Origin: Allobosea sp. UNC402CLCol
Lineage (GTDB): Bacteria; Pseudomonadota; Alphaproteobacteria; Rhizobiales; Beijerinckiaceae
DNA: 64,000 bases
Assembly (NCBI RefSeq): GCF_000745475.1
Contig: NZ_JQJJ01000014.1
Span: 277,912-341,911, forward strand
Reading direction: 5' to 3'
The notes beneath the pieces were generated by a model. It was not told the DNA's origin and searched no databases. It worked only from the letters and a program-made list of their open reading frames with translations. Shown in pieces: positions 8,114 through 17,964 of this stretch. Made by a program: the position numbers and the translations under genes. Position 1 is the first letter of the stretch; each line of letters starts with the position of its first letter.

Positions 8114-9316
8114 ATGGCGGCAAGGCGCGCCTATCTCGACCACAATGCCACGACCCCGGTGCGGCCGGAGGCGGTGGAGGCGGTCGCGCATGCGTTGGCC
8201 CTGCCCGGCAACCCGTCCTCCGTTCATGGTGAAGGGCGCGCGGCCCGCGGCGCGATGGAACAGGCGCGCGAGCAGGTCGCCGCGCTCGTCGGTGCGAAGG
8301 CCGCGAATATCATCTTCACCAGCGGCGGCACCGAGGCGAATGTCACCGTGCTCTCGCCCGGACTGATGGATTGCGATGGCGGCCGCGATTGTGTGCGGGT
8401 CCCGGCCTCGCTCCTGCTTCACAGCGCGAGCGAACATGCCTGCGTGCGCGATGGACATCGCTTCGCCGCCGGTTCCGCCGAGGAAATCCCTGTCGATCGC
8501 GACGGGCTCGTCGATCTCGTCTGGCTGGAGGCGCGGCTTGCCCGCTTCGCCGCCGAGATGCCTGGCGCGCGGGCGCTGGTCTCGATCCATCTCGCCAATA
8601 ACGAGACCGGGGTGATCCAGCCGGTCGCCGAGGCCGCTGTCATCGTTCACCGTCATGGCGGGCTTTTGCACAGCGATGCCGTGCAGGCTGCCGGCAAGAT
8701 ACCGATCGATATCGTGGCGCTCGGTGCCGATGCACTGACGCTGTCGGCCCATAAGATCGGCGGGCCGAAGGGGATCGGCGCTATCGTCTTCCGCACCGGC
8801 GCGCTCGAACTCGCGGACAAGCCGATGCGTGGCGGTGGTCAGGAGCGCGGCTGGCGGGCCGGAACCGAAAACTTGCCGGGAATCATTGGCTTCGGCGCTG
8901 CAGCTGAGATCGCGCGCAAGGCTCTGGGCGAGGAGGCGGCCCGGCTTGCCGTGTTGCGCGACAGGCTCGAAGCCGGCTTGCTGGCGCTTGCGCCGGAGAC
9001 CGCGATCTTCGGCCGCCCGGTGGAACGCCTGCCCAATACCAGCGCCTTCGCGACGCCCGGCCTGAAGGCCGAGACACTTCTGATCAAGCTCGACCTGATG
9101 GGCGCGGCGCTGTCCTCCGGCTCGGCCTGCTCCTCGGGGAAGGTCAAGCGTTCGCATGTGCTCGATGCGATGAAAATCGACCCTGCCATGAGCGCAGGGG
9201 CCTTGCGGGCCTCGCTCGGATGGACCACCTGCGAGGCGGACATCGATCTTTTCCTCGCGGCCTACGAAAAGCTCGTGGCTGCGCAAGCCGATCGGGGCGC
9301 CCGGGCTGCCGCCTGA
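8114..9316 (+). CDS. Cysteine desulfurase, NifS/IscS class, first gene of suf operon
   Basis: PLP enzyme taking sulfur from cysteine for Fe-S cluster assembly. About 400 residues; starts with the family signature YLDHNATTP, PLP lysine at residue 214 in SAHKIGGPKG, active-site cysteine at residue 339 in GSACSSGKVKRSH, the class I (NifS/IscS) loop type. It is the first gene after the Irr-like site and is followed 62 bases later by sufB, the same order as rhizobial suf operons that carry two desulfurases (this one plus SufS). A GTG directly before the ATG (8111) is an equally possible start. Confidence 0.93.
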   Translation: MAARRAYLDHNATTPVRPEAVEAVAHALALPGNPSSVHGEGRAARGAMEQAREQVAALVGAKAANIIFTSGGTEANVTVLSPGLMDCDGGRDCVRVPASLLLHSASEHACVRDGHRFAAGSAEEIPVDRDGLVDLVWLEARLARFAAEMPGARALVSIHLANNETGVIQPVAEAAVIVHRHGGLLHSDAVQAAGKIPIDIVALGADALTLSAHKIGGPKGIGAIVFRTGALELADKPMRGGGQERGWRAGTENLPGIIGFGAAAEIARKALGEEAARLAVLRDRLEAGLLALAPETAIFGRPVERLPNTSAFATPGLKAETLLIKLDLMGAALSSGSACSSGKVKRSHVLDAMKIDPAMSAGALRASLGWTTCEADIDLFLAAYEKLVAAQADRGARAAA

Positions 9317-9378
9317 CGCGTTCCGCAACACGAAGAAATTGAACCGGCGGGCCTTGAACCCGCACTGGAGACTGAGAA

Positions 9379-10851
<1,473 letters not shown>

Positions 10852-10869
10852 CGCCCGATCGTTTCCGAG

Positions 10870-10892
10870 ATGCCCGGGGCAAGCCCGGGCAT
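10870..10892 (-). repeat. Palindromic intergenic repeat, copy C
   Basis: Perfect stem: ATGCCCGGG, 5-nt loop, CCCGGGCAT. Read on the minus strand it is GTC, arm, CTTGC, arm, CTC, the same plan as copies A and B. It lies 18 bases after the sufB stop and faces copy B. Confidence 0.8.
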
Positions 10893-10913
10893 GACGCCGA
10901 GACCAAGCGCGTC

Positions 10914-10936
10914 ATGGTCGGGCCCGACCCGACCAT
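10914..10936 (+). repeat. Palindromic intergenic repeat, copy B
   Basis: Perfect stem: ATGGTCGGG, 5-nt loop, CCCGACCAT, flanked by GTC and CTC. Compared with copy C the arms differ at two positions per side yet remain fully paired. Copies C and B form an inverted pair (CATGACGC and GCGTCATG between them) filling most of the sufB-sufC gap; such a double hairpin in the message could adjust sufC expression relative to sufB. Confidence 0.8.
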
Positions 10937-10961
10937 CTCCTGCAAGATGGAACTCTGAACA

Positions 10962-11714
10962 ATGCTCGAAATTCGCAATCTGGTCGTCAAGATCGCCGAC
11001 GAGGACAAGCAGATCCTCAATGGCCTCAACCTCACCGTGAACGATGGCGAGGTCGCCGCGATCATGGGGCCGAACGGCTCCGGCAAGTCGACCCTGTCCT
11101 ATGTCATCGCCGGCAAGGAGGACTATGAGGTCCTCGACGGCGAGATCCTGCTCAACGGCGAGAACGTGCTGGAGATGGAGGCCGACCAGCGCGCTGCGGC
11201 CGGCATCTTCCTGGCCTTCCAGTACCCGCTGGAGATCCCCGGCGTCGCCACCATGACCTTCCTGAAGGCCGCGATGAACGCGCAGCGCAAGGCGCGCGGG
11301 CAGGACGAGCTTCTGACGCCGGACTTCATCAAGCAGGTCAACGCCGCCGCCGACAAGCTCGGCATCGCCAAGGACATGCTGCGCCGTCCGCTCAATGTCG
11401 GCTTCTCCGGCGGTGAGAAGAAGCGCATGGAAATCCTTCAGATGGCTCTGCTTTCGCCGTCCATGTGCATCCTCGACGAGACCGATTCCGGCCTCGACAT
11501 CGACGCGCTGCGCATCGTCGCCGAGGGCGTCAACGCGCTGCGCGACAAGAATCGCGGCTTCCTCGTCATCACCCACTATCAGCGCCTGCTCGACCATATC
11601 GTGCCGGACACCGTCCACGTCATGTCGAAGGGCAAGATCGTGAAGACCGGCGGCAAGGAGCTGGCGCTCGAGCTCGAGAAGTCGGGTTACGCGTCCTATG
11701 GGGAGGCCGCCTGA
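10962..11714 (+). CDS. sufC: Fe-S assembly ATPase SufC
   Basis: 250-residue ABC-type ATPase of the SufBC2D complex; ATP hydrolysis reshapes the SufB-SufD dimer during cluster assembly. Walker [10 protein letters not shown] (about residues 36-44), ABC signature [11 protein letters not shown], Walker [15 protein letters not shown] and the switch histidine in [11 protein letters not shown] are all present. The gap to sufB is filled by two palindromic repeats; its stop overlaps the sufD start by one base (ATGA), indicating translational coupling. Confidence 0.97.
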   Translation: MLEIRNLVVKIADEDKQILNGLNLTVNDGEVAAIMGPNGSGKSTLSYVIAGKEDYEVLDGEILLNGENVLEMEADQRAAAGIFLAFQYPLEIPGVATMTFLKAAMNAQRKARGQDELLTPDFIKQVNAAADKLGIAKDMLRRPLNVGFSGGEKKRMEILQMALLSPSMCILDETDSGLDIDALRIVAEGVNALRDKNRGFLVITHYQRLLDHIVPDTVHVMSKGKIVKTGGKELALELEKSGYASYGEAA

Positions 11715-13063
11715 TGGCCATCGTCACCCCGCTGAAGACGGCGGCCGAGCAGACGCTGATCCAGCAGTTCGCTGACAGCAAGGCCGAGCTGCCGGGCGGC
11801 CCGGCCGTGCGCAAGTTGCGCGAGGACGCCTTCGCCGGCTTCGAGGCCAAGGGCCTGCCGCATCGCCGGCTCGAATCCTGGCGCTATACCGACCTGCGCG
11901 CGCTGTTGCGCGAGGCCCGTCCGCTCGCCGACGGCGCCGCCGTCACCGAGGCGGTCAAGGCTCGCCTGGCCGCGCTGAAGCTCGACGGCCTGCGCCTCGT
12001 CCTGGTCGACGGCGTCTTCGCGCCCGACCTCTCGACGCTCGACGACATTCCGGAAGGCGTTTCGGTGCAGTCGCTGTCCGAGGCACTGGTCTCTCAGCGC
12101 GAGGGCCTGTCCCGCGTGCTGTCCGGCCCCTCGGTCGGCGCCGACGATACCGGGCTGATGCTCAACACCGCACTGATGCGCGACGGCGTCTTCGTCGAGA
12201 TCGCCGAGGGCCGGAATCTGGAGCAGCCGATCGTCATCGTCTCCCTCGCTTCCGGCCATGAGGAGCGGGCGGTGTTCCACCGTTCGGTCGTGCTGGCGGC
12301 GCAGGGCAGCCGGGCGACCATCGTCGAGGTCAGCGAGGCGGCCGGCGAGGCGGCCCAGCAGATCAACGGTGCCATCGTCTTCGAGACCGGCGACGAGAGC
12401 GAGATCCAGCATGTCCGCATCGTGACGCGGCAGGCCGCGGCGAGCGTGCAGGTGCAGAGCCTGCTCGCGACCGTCGGCGCCCAGGCCAAGTTCGACTCCT
12501 TCGCCTTCGTCGCCAGGGCCGGCACGCTGCGCCAGCAGCATTTCGTCCGCTTCGCCGGCGAGCACAGCGAAATCGGCCTGCGCGGCGTCAATCTGCTGCG
12601 CGGCTCGGAGCATTCCGACGTCACGCTGATCGTCGACCATGAGGTGCCGCACGGCACCAGCCGCGAATTGTTCAAGACGATCGCCGGCGGCGAGTCGACC
12701 GGCGTCTTCCAGGGCAAGGTCGTCGTGCGCCCGCATGCGCAGAAGACCGATGGCAGCATGAAGAGCAACGCGCTGCTGCTGAATGACGGCGCGACGATGT
12801 TCAACAAGCCGGAGCTCGAGATCTTCGCCGACGACGTGGTCTGCGGCCATGGCGCGACCGTCGCGCAGATCGACGGCGACCAACTCTTCTACCTGATGGC
12901 GCGCGGCCTGCCGCGGCCCCAGGCGGAGGCGCTGGTGCTGCAGGCCTTCGCCGGCGAGGCGGCCGAGTTCATCGGCGACGAGAATGTGCGCGAGCTCGTC
13001 ATGCACGAGGTCGAGTCCTGGCTCCAGGCCCGCGAGGCCGCCTCCGAGGTGAGCACCGTCTGA
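11714..13063 (+). CDS. sufD: Fe-S cluster assembly protein SufD
   Basis: 449-residue paralogue of SufB in the SufBC2D scaffold. The C-terminal beta-helix core (VVRPHAQKTDGSMKSNALLL region, about residues 335-360) and HGATVAQIDGDQLFYLMARG, carrying the conserved histidine equivalent to E. coli SufD His360, are visible. The frame is open upstream inside sufC, but the ATG overlapping the sufC stop, giving [13 protein letters not shown], is the credible start. Its stop overlaps the ATG of the following tautomerase gene. Confidence 0.95.
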   Translation: MAIVTPLKTAAEQTLIQQFADSKAELPGGPAVRKLREDAFAGFEAKGLPHRRLESWRYTDLRALLREARPLADGAAVTEAVKARLAALKLDGLRLVLVDGVFAPDLSTLDDIPEGVSVQSLSEALVSQREGLSRVLSGPSVGADDTGLMLNTALMRDGVFVEIAEGRNLEQPIVIVSLASGHEERAVFHRSVVLAAQGSRATIVEVSEAAGEAAQQINGAIVFETGDESEIQHVRIVTRQAAASVQVQSLLATVGAQAKFDSFAFVARAGTLRQQHFVRFAGEHSEIGLRGVNLLRGSEHSDVTLIVDHEVPHGTSRELFKTIAGGESTGVFQGKVVVRPHAQKTDGSMKSNALLLNDGATMFNKPELEIFADDVVCGHGATVAQIDGDQLFYLMARGLPRPQAEALVLQAFAGEAAEFIGDENVRELVMHEVESWLQAREAASEVSTV

Positions 13064-13269
13064 TGCCCTACATCAATCTCCAGATCACGAAGGGCGCGAC
13101 GCGCGAACAGAAGGCGCAGATCGTCAAGGAGTTCACCGAGACCCTGGTGAAGGTGCTCGGCAAGAACCCGCAGAACACCCATATCGTGATCCAGGAGATC
13201 GAGCGGGAGGATTGGGGGCATGCCGGCGCGCTCGTCGCCGACCGGCAGCCCGGTACCGGAAAGGCGTGA
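13063..13269 (+). CDS. 4-oxalocrotonate tautomerase family protein inside suf operon
   Basis: 68-residue protein starting MPYINLQITKG, so processing would expose the N-terminal proline that is the catalytic base in 4-oxalocrotonate tautomerases; the arginine in GATREQK fits the Arg11 region. Family members isomerise unsaturated keto acids, but many small homologues have no known substrate. Its ATG overlaps the sufD stop (ATGA) and its stop is 4 bases before sufS, so it is made with the Suf proteins. A role in Fe-S metabolism or sulfur/PLP chemistry (for example handling an aminoacrylate or imine by-product) is speculation. Confidence 0.88.
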   Translation: MPYINLQITKGATREQKAQIVKEFTETLVKVLGKNPQNTHIVIQEIEREDWGHAGALVADRQPGTGKA

Positions 13270-13273
13270 GCAT

Positions 13274-14527
13274 ATGAACGCGGTGACCGGCCAGCCCGTA
13301 CTGAAGCCCTATGACGTCGAGACGATCCGGCGGGATTTCCCGATCCTGTCGCGCGAGGTCTATGGCAAGCCGCTCGTCTATCTCGACAACGCGGCCTCGG
13401 CCCAGAAGCCGAACGTGGTGATCGATACGATGTCGAAGCTGATGCGCGAGGATTATTCCAACGTCCATCGCGGGCTGCATTACCTCGCCAATGCCTCGAC
13501 CGAAGCCTATGAGGCGGCGCGCGAAAGCGCGCGGCGCTTCCTCAACGCCAAGCATCTCGAGGAGATCGTCTTCACGCGCTCCTCGACCGGCGCGCTCAAC
13601 ACCGTCGCGTCCTCGCTCGGGCGCCACCTGAACCTCGGCGAGGGCGACGAGATCATCGTCTCGATCCTCGAGCACCACTCCAACATCGTGCCCTGGCATT
13701 ACTGGCGCGAGCGGCATGGCGCCGTGCTGAAATGGGCACCGATCGACGAGGACGGCAATTTCCTCATCGAGGAATTCGAGAAGCTGATCACCCCGCGCAC
13801 CAAGGTCGTGGCGCTGACGCATATGTCGAACGCGACCGGCACCATCGTGCCGATCGCCGATGTGGCGAAGATCTGCCGGGCGCATGGCATCCCGCTCGTC
13901 GTCGACGGCAGCCAGGGCGCGGTGCATCTGCCGGTCGACGTGCAGGCGCTGGGCTGCGACTTCTATGCTTTCACCGGCCACAAGACCTATGGACCGACCG
14001 GTTCCGGCGTGCTCTGGGGCCGCAAGGAATGGCTCGACAAGCTGCCGCCCTATGAAGGCGGCGGCGAGATGATCGTGACCGTCACGGAAGACACCGTGAC
14101 CTATAACGACCCGCCGCACCGTTTCGAGGCCGGCACGCCGGCGATCGTCGAGGCTGTGGGGCTGGGCGTCGCGCTCGACTACATGATGGCGCTCGGCCGC
14201 GAGAACATCGCCGCCCATGAGGCGAAGCTCGGCGCCTATGCGATGGAACGTCTCGGCGAGATGAATTCGATCCGCATCTTCGGCAAGGCACGGGAGAAGG
14301 GTGCGATCGTCGCCTTCGAGATGAAGGGGGCCCATGCCCATGACGTCGCGACGGTGATCGACCGCGCCGGCGTGGCCGTTCGCGCGGGTACCCATTGCGC
14401 GATGCCGCTTTTGGCACGATATGGGGTGACATCGACCTGCCGCGCCTCCTTCGGCCTCTACAACACGCTGGAAGAGGTCGACAAGCTGGTGGAAGCCCTG
14501 CGGAAGGCCGAAAACCTGTTCGCATGA
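13274..14527 (+). CDS. sufS: Cysteine desulfurase SufS
   Basis: 417-residue group II cysteine desulfurase that delivers persulfide sulfur to the Suf scaffold. PLP lysine at residue 237 (FTGHKTYGPTG) and active-site cysteine at residue 375 (RAGTHCAMPLL), the SufS/CsdA loop type. YLDNAASAQKP near residue 36 is the N-terminal signature. Start ATG 4 bases after the tautomerase stop; the frame open upstream is the overlap with that gene. No sufE gene was seen in the window. The stop overlaps the sufT start. Confidence 0.96.
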   Translation: MNAVTGQPVLKPYDVETIRRDFPILSREVYGKPLVYLDNAASAQKPNVVIDTMSKLMREDYSNVHRGLHYLANASTEAYEAARESARRFLNAKHLEEIVFTRSSTGALNTVASSLGRHLNLGEGDEIIVSILEHHSNIVPWHYWRERHGAVLKWAPIDEDGNFLIEEFEKLITPRTKVVALTHMSNATGTIVPIADVAKICRAHGIPLVVDGSQGAVHLPVDVQALGCDFYAFTGHKTYGPTGSGVLWGRKEWLDKLPPYEGGGEMIVTVTEDTVTYNDPPHRFEAGTPAIVEAVGLGVALDYMMALGRENIAAHEAKLGAYAMERLGEMNSIRIFGKAREKGAIVAFEMKGAHAHDVATVIDRAGVAVRAGTHCAMPLLARYGVTSTCRASFGLYNTLEEVDKLVEALRKAENLFA

Positions 14528-14943
14528 TATCGAGGATACGAGCCTTGGCCACGTCCGAACCCATCGCGCTGAAGGAAGACGGCTTTAAGCCGAACGAGCC
14601 GCAGGTCGGCTCCGCCGCGTCGCTTCCGCCTGAGGAGATCGACCGGCTGACGGACGATATCGTCGCGGCGCTGAAGACGGTCTACGATCCCGAGATCCCG
14701 GCCGACATCTACGAGCTCGGCCTGATCTACCGTGTCGACATCGCCGATGACCGGCAGGTCACCATCGATATGACGCTGACCGCGCCGGGTTGCCCGGTCG
14801 CGGGAGAGATGCCGGGCTGGGTCGAGAATGCGGTCAGCACCGTCAACGGCATCGCGGGTGTCACGGTCAACATGACCTTCGATCCGCCCTGGGACCAGTC
14901 GCGCATGTCCGACGAGGCCCGCGTCGCGCTCGACATGTGGTGA
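14524..14943 (+). CDS. sufT: SUF system maturation protein SufT (MIP18/DUF59)
   Basis: 139-residue protein with a DUF59 (MIP18) domain: LKTVYDPEIPADIYELGLIY (about residues 50-69) and the reactive cysteine in TLTAPGCPVAGEMP. SufT proteins help mature Fe-S proteins, especially when demand is high. The ATG at 14524 overlaps the sufS stop (ATGA), which argues for this start; an in-frame TTG at 14545 giving MATSEP is an alternative. In related genomes sufA follows directly; here three unrelated genes intervene. Confidence 0.92.
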   Translation: MISRIRALATSEPIALKEDGFKPNEPQVGSAASLPPEEIDRLTDDIVAALKTVYDPEIPADIYELGLIYRVDIADDRQVTIDMTLTAPGCPVAGEMPGWVENAVSTVNGIAGVTVNMTFDPPWDQSRMSDEARVALDMW

Positions 14944-15046
14944 GCGCGACACCGGTCGCGTTGATGGATCGCATCTCATCGCTTCATTGGTGCTGAGCCC
15001 GCTCCGCTGGCAGGAATAGGCGCGTCATCCGCTCCCGGAGCTTGCC

Positions 15047-15937
15047 ATGCCCAGCTTTCCCTACGAGACCGTCGACGTCTTCACCGACCGCCCCTTCGGC
15101 GGCAACCAGCTCGCCGTCTTCACCGATGCGCGCGGGCTCTCGGATGCGCAGATGCAGTCGCTTGCGGCCGAGATGAACTATAGCGAGACGACCTTCGTCC
15201 TGCCGCCGGACGATCCGGCCCACGATGCCAGAGTCCGGATCTTCACGCGCGCGCATGAAATGCCGTTCGCCGGCCACCCCAATGTCGGAACGGCCTTCGT
15301 GCTCGCGCGCCACGGTCGCGACCGTGGCGGCGTGCTGCGCTTCGAGGAAATTGCCGGGCTGGTCGAGGTGAAGGTCGCGCGCGATGCCGCAGGCACCGTC
15401 ACCGGCGCGACGATTGCTGCCCCGCAGGCCCTGACGAAGAGCATCGAATTGCCGGCCGACGCGATCGCCGGCTGCGCCGGTCTTTCGCCTTCAGATATCG
15501 TCGTGACGAACCACCGGCCGGTACGGGCCTCGGTCGGCGTTTTCTTCGTTCTCGCGGAGGTGACGCTGGAGGCGCTTTCGCGCGCCACGCCGGACCTCAG
15601 CCGGTTTCGGGCCGTCCGGGACAGCACGCCAGGCCTGGAGGGCCGCTTCTCGCTGTTCCTCTATGCGCGGGACGGCGCCAGCGATATCCGCGCCCGGATG
15701 TTCGCGCCGATCAGCGGCACATGGGAGGATCCGGCGACCGGAAGCGCCAGCGCCACGGTTGCCGCCCTGCTTCTCTCCCTCGGTAGCCAGGACGATGCGA
15801 GCTTCACGCTGACGCAGGGCGTCGAGATGGGCCGGCCCAGCCTTCTGCACCTGACCGCGCGCCGCGGCGAGGACGGCATCCGCGCCACTGTCGGCGGCTC
15901 CTGCGCGCAGATGTTCCGGGGCGAAGCGCTCCTATAG
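15047..15937 (+). CDS. PhzF-family isomerase
   Basis: 296-residue protein of the PhzF family (diaminopimelate-epimerase fold). Signatures: VDVFTDRPFGGNQLAVF at residues 9-25, catalytic glutamate at residue 47 in NYSETTFV, MPFAGHPNVGTAF and DPATGSASAT. PhzF of phenazine producers isomerises a dihydroxyanthranilate intermediate, but most relatives have unknown substrates and there are no phenazine genes here. It lies 103 bases after sufT in the same direction; its end overlaps the end of the opposing YjbR gene by 6 bases. Confidence 0.9.
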   Translation: MPSFPYETVDVFTDRPFGGNQLAVFTDARGLSDAQMQSLAAEMNYSETTFVLPPDDPAHDARVRIFTRAHEMPFAGHPNVGTAFVLARHGRDRGGVLRFEEIAGLVEVKVARDAAGTVTGATIAAPQALTKSIELPADAIAGCAGLSPSDIVVTNHRPVRASVGVFFVLAEVTLEALSRATPDLSRFRAVRDSTPGLEGRFSLFLYARDGASDIRARMFAPISGTWEDPATGSASATVAALLLSLGSQDDASFTLTQGVEMGRPSLLHLTARRGEDGIRATVGGSCAQMFRGEALL

Positions 15938-16288
15938 GCCCAGCTCCGCGCGCACCCGCTTCGTCAGCCCTGCCGCGGCGAGGCGGTGGCTTTCGCGCAG
16001 ATAGTCCTGCAAGGCGTCGTCCGGCATGCTCTCGGGCGACAGCCACTGGATCCATTTCATGCCGCGCGAGGCGAGGTAGGGCGCGGGCCTCAGGCCCGGC
16101 TGCTCCCTCAGAATGTCGAAAGCCAGCGGCGAGCATTTGAAGCTCACCGCCATCTCACCGTCCTCCTGCGGCCGCGCGATGGCGAAGACCTTGCCGCCGA
16201 CCTTCCAGACATCCGCGCCGCCCCATTGCACGACATGGCTGGTCGCCGGCAGGGCGGCGCAGAAGGCATTGTAGGCCGCTTGCAGCAT
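15932..16288 (-). CDS. MmcQ/YjbR family DNA-binding-like protein
   Basis: 118-residue protein with the MmcQ/YjbR layout: ATSHVVQWGGADVWKVGGKVFA (residues about 16-38 in part), VSFKCSPLAFDILREQPG, and the C-terminal YLRESHRLAAAGLTKR. The fold resembles a double-stranded-DNA-binding CyaY-like domain, but no clear function is known. ATG at 16288 gives MLQAAYNAFCAAL; upstream in-frame sequence belongs to the adjacent dehydrogenase gene in another frame. Only 7 bases separate it from that gene, so the two are probably one operon. Confidence 0.85.
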   Translation of the reverse strand: MLQAAYNAFCAALPATSHVVQWGGADVWKVGGKVFAIARPQEDGEMAVSFKCSPLAFDILREQPGLRPAPYLASRGMKWIQWLSPESMPDDALQDYLRESHRLAAAGLTKRVRAELGL

Positions 16289-16295
16289 GGGAAGC

Positions 16296-17363
16296 TCAGT
16301 AGCTGTCGGCGTCGATGCCGTAGCGGGCGGCGGCGGCCTTGATCTGCGACCAGGTCTCGTCGTCGAGCGGGATGCCGGCGGCGGCGCGCTCGATCCGGAC
16401 CTTCCGCTCCTTGTCTCCCGGCGCCAGGACGGGGTTGGCCGGGTCCTGCGGCTTGGCGGCGCGCACGAAGGCGAGGTAGCTGTCGATGCGGCTCTTGCGC
16501 AGCCCGGCATCGGGCTCGAGGCGGGCAGGGTCGATCAGCACGCCGAAGAGCGAATTGATGGTCCAGCTCTTTTGCGGCTTCTGGTCGATGCGCGCCGCAC
16601 CCATCAGCCCCGCCGAGAGCAATTCGGCGATCAGCGAAAGGCCGGCGCCCTTATGATCGCCGAAGGGCAGCAGCGCGCCGAGCGGCCGGTCCGGGCTGGC
16701 GAAGACATGGGAAGGGTCGGTCGTTGGGCGGCCCTCGCCGTCGATGATGTAGCCGGGCGGCACCTGCTCGCCCTTGTTGAGCGCGACGCGGGCCTTGCCA
16801 TGCGCCATGCGGCTCGTCGCGAAATCGAGGATCAGCGGATCGCCGCCGGGGACGGGAATGCCGATCGCATGCGGGTTCGTGCCGAAGCGTGCTTCCTTGG
16901 CAGCGAAGGGGGCGACGATCGGCGGCCGGCCGGCGACATTGACCCAGAAGAAGGAGATCAGCCCGGCCGCCGCCGCAACCTCGGCATAATGGCCGATGCG
17001 GCCGATATGGTGCGAATCGAGCAGGTTGACGATGGCGACGCCACCGGTCCTGGCCATCTCGACGGCGCGGTCGACGGCGTTGCGCGCGGTGGGTTGGCCG
17101 ATGGCGATGTTGCCGTCGACGATCAGGAAGGGCGCCGCGTCGAGGCGGATCTCGCCCTTCGATTCGGGTTTGAGGTTTCCGTCGGCAAGGGACTGGAAAT
17201 ACAGCGGTATCATCCCGACGCCGTGGCTGTCATGGCCGCTCAGATTGGCGAGGACGAGGTGGTCGGCGGTCTCCTCGGCCTCCTCAGCGCTCCAGCCGGC
17301 CCTGGTGACCATGTCGCGGACGAGGGAGCGGAGGGCTTCGGGGCGGTGCAGGCGTTGAGGCAT
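16296..17363 (-). CDS. Ldh/malate dehydrogenase family oxidoreductase (YlbC/AllD-like)
   Basis: 355-residue NAD(P)-dependent dehydrogenase of the Ldh_2 family (malate/L-lactate, ureidoglycolate or sulfolactate dehydrogenases). Signatures: ANLSGHDSHGVGMIPLY near residue 40, DSHHIGRIGHYAE, GTNPHAIGIPVPGGDPLILD and GDHKGAGLSLIAELL. Substrate cannot be told from sequence. Start taken at MPQRLHRPEALRSL, matching family length; an upstream ATG would add about 32 unrelated residues. Probably co-transcribed with the YjbR-like gene and divergent from sufA. Confidence 0.9.
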   Translation of the reverse strand: MPQRLHRPEALRSLVRDMVTRAGWSAEEAEETADHLVLANLSGHDSHGVGMIPLYFQSLADGNLKPESKGEIRLDAAPFLIVDGNIAIGQPTARNAVDRAVEMARTGGVAIVNLLDSHHIGRIGHYAEVAAAAGLISFFWVNVAGRPPIVAPFAAKEARFGTNPHAIGIPVPGGDPLILDFATSRMAHGKARVALNKGEQVPPGYIIDGEGRPTTDPSHVFASPDRPLGALLPFGDHKGAGLSLIAELLSAGLMGAARIDQKPQKSWTINSLFGVLIDPARLEPDAGLRKSRIDSYLAFVRAAKPQDPANPVLAPGDKERKVRIERAAAGIPLDDETWSQIKAAAARYGIDADSY

Positions 17364-17568
17364 GGCTTCCCTGACGCTGGGATCGAAGGCGCTCCAGAGT
17401 GCATGCCGGAGGGCGAACCGCAATGCATCGCGCGCGAGGATGCCGGCGCATGAACGCATGGCGCGCCAGCTGTGTCGCGCCGCACCTCGACGGAAGCGCG
17501 TGCAATCCCTATGTTAGGTCCATCATCTTGCTTCACCGGGCCTTGAACCCGGTCGAGGAGGGACAACA

Positions 17569-17958
17569 ATGTTTTCGATACCCGGGCTGAAGGTCATCTC
17601 TCTGACCGATGCAGCCGCTGCCCGCATCCGCGAGATCATGGCGCAGAGCGCGGGCGATGCCGCGCCGGCACTCGGCCTCAGGGTCGGCGTGAAGAAGGGT
17701 GGCTGCGCCGGCATGGAGTACACCTTCGAGATCGCCCGCGAGATCAATAAGGGTGACGAGGTCGTTTCCGAGAAGGACGCGACCGTGATCGTCGATGCCA
17801 AGGCGGTGCTGTTCCTGCTCGGCACGGAGCTCGACTTCAGGACCGATCGCTTTTCCTCGACCTTCGTCTTCAACAACCCCAACCAGGTCTCGGCCTGCGG
17901 TTGCGGCGAATCGGTCGAGATCAAGCCGCGTGGCGAGAGCGCGTTCGCGGCGTCCTGA
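17569..17958 (+). CDS. sufA: A-type Fe-S carrier SufA/HesB-IscA
   Basis: 129-residue A-type carrier that passes Fe-S clusters to target proteins. The three ligand cysteines are visible at residue 46 (KKGGCAGMEY) and residues 110 and 112 (ACGCGES). It most likely belongs functionally to the suf operon that ends at 14943, but is separated from it by PhzF and a divergent YjbR-Ldh pair and must use its own promoter; I saw no Irr-like dyad in the 205 bases upstream. It is convergent with the diguanylate cyclase gene with a 6-base gap. Confidence 0.93.
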   Translation: MFSIPGLKVISLTDAAAARIREIMAQSAGDAAPALGLRVGVKKGGCAGMEYTFEIAREINKGDEVVSEKDATVIVDAKAVLFLLGTELDFRTDRFSSTFVFNNPNQVSACGCGESVEIKPRGESAFAAS

Positions 17959-17964
17959 GCGGCG

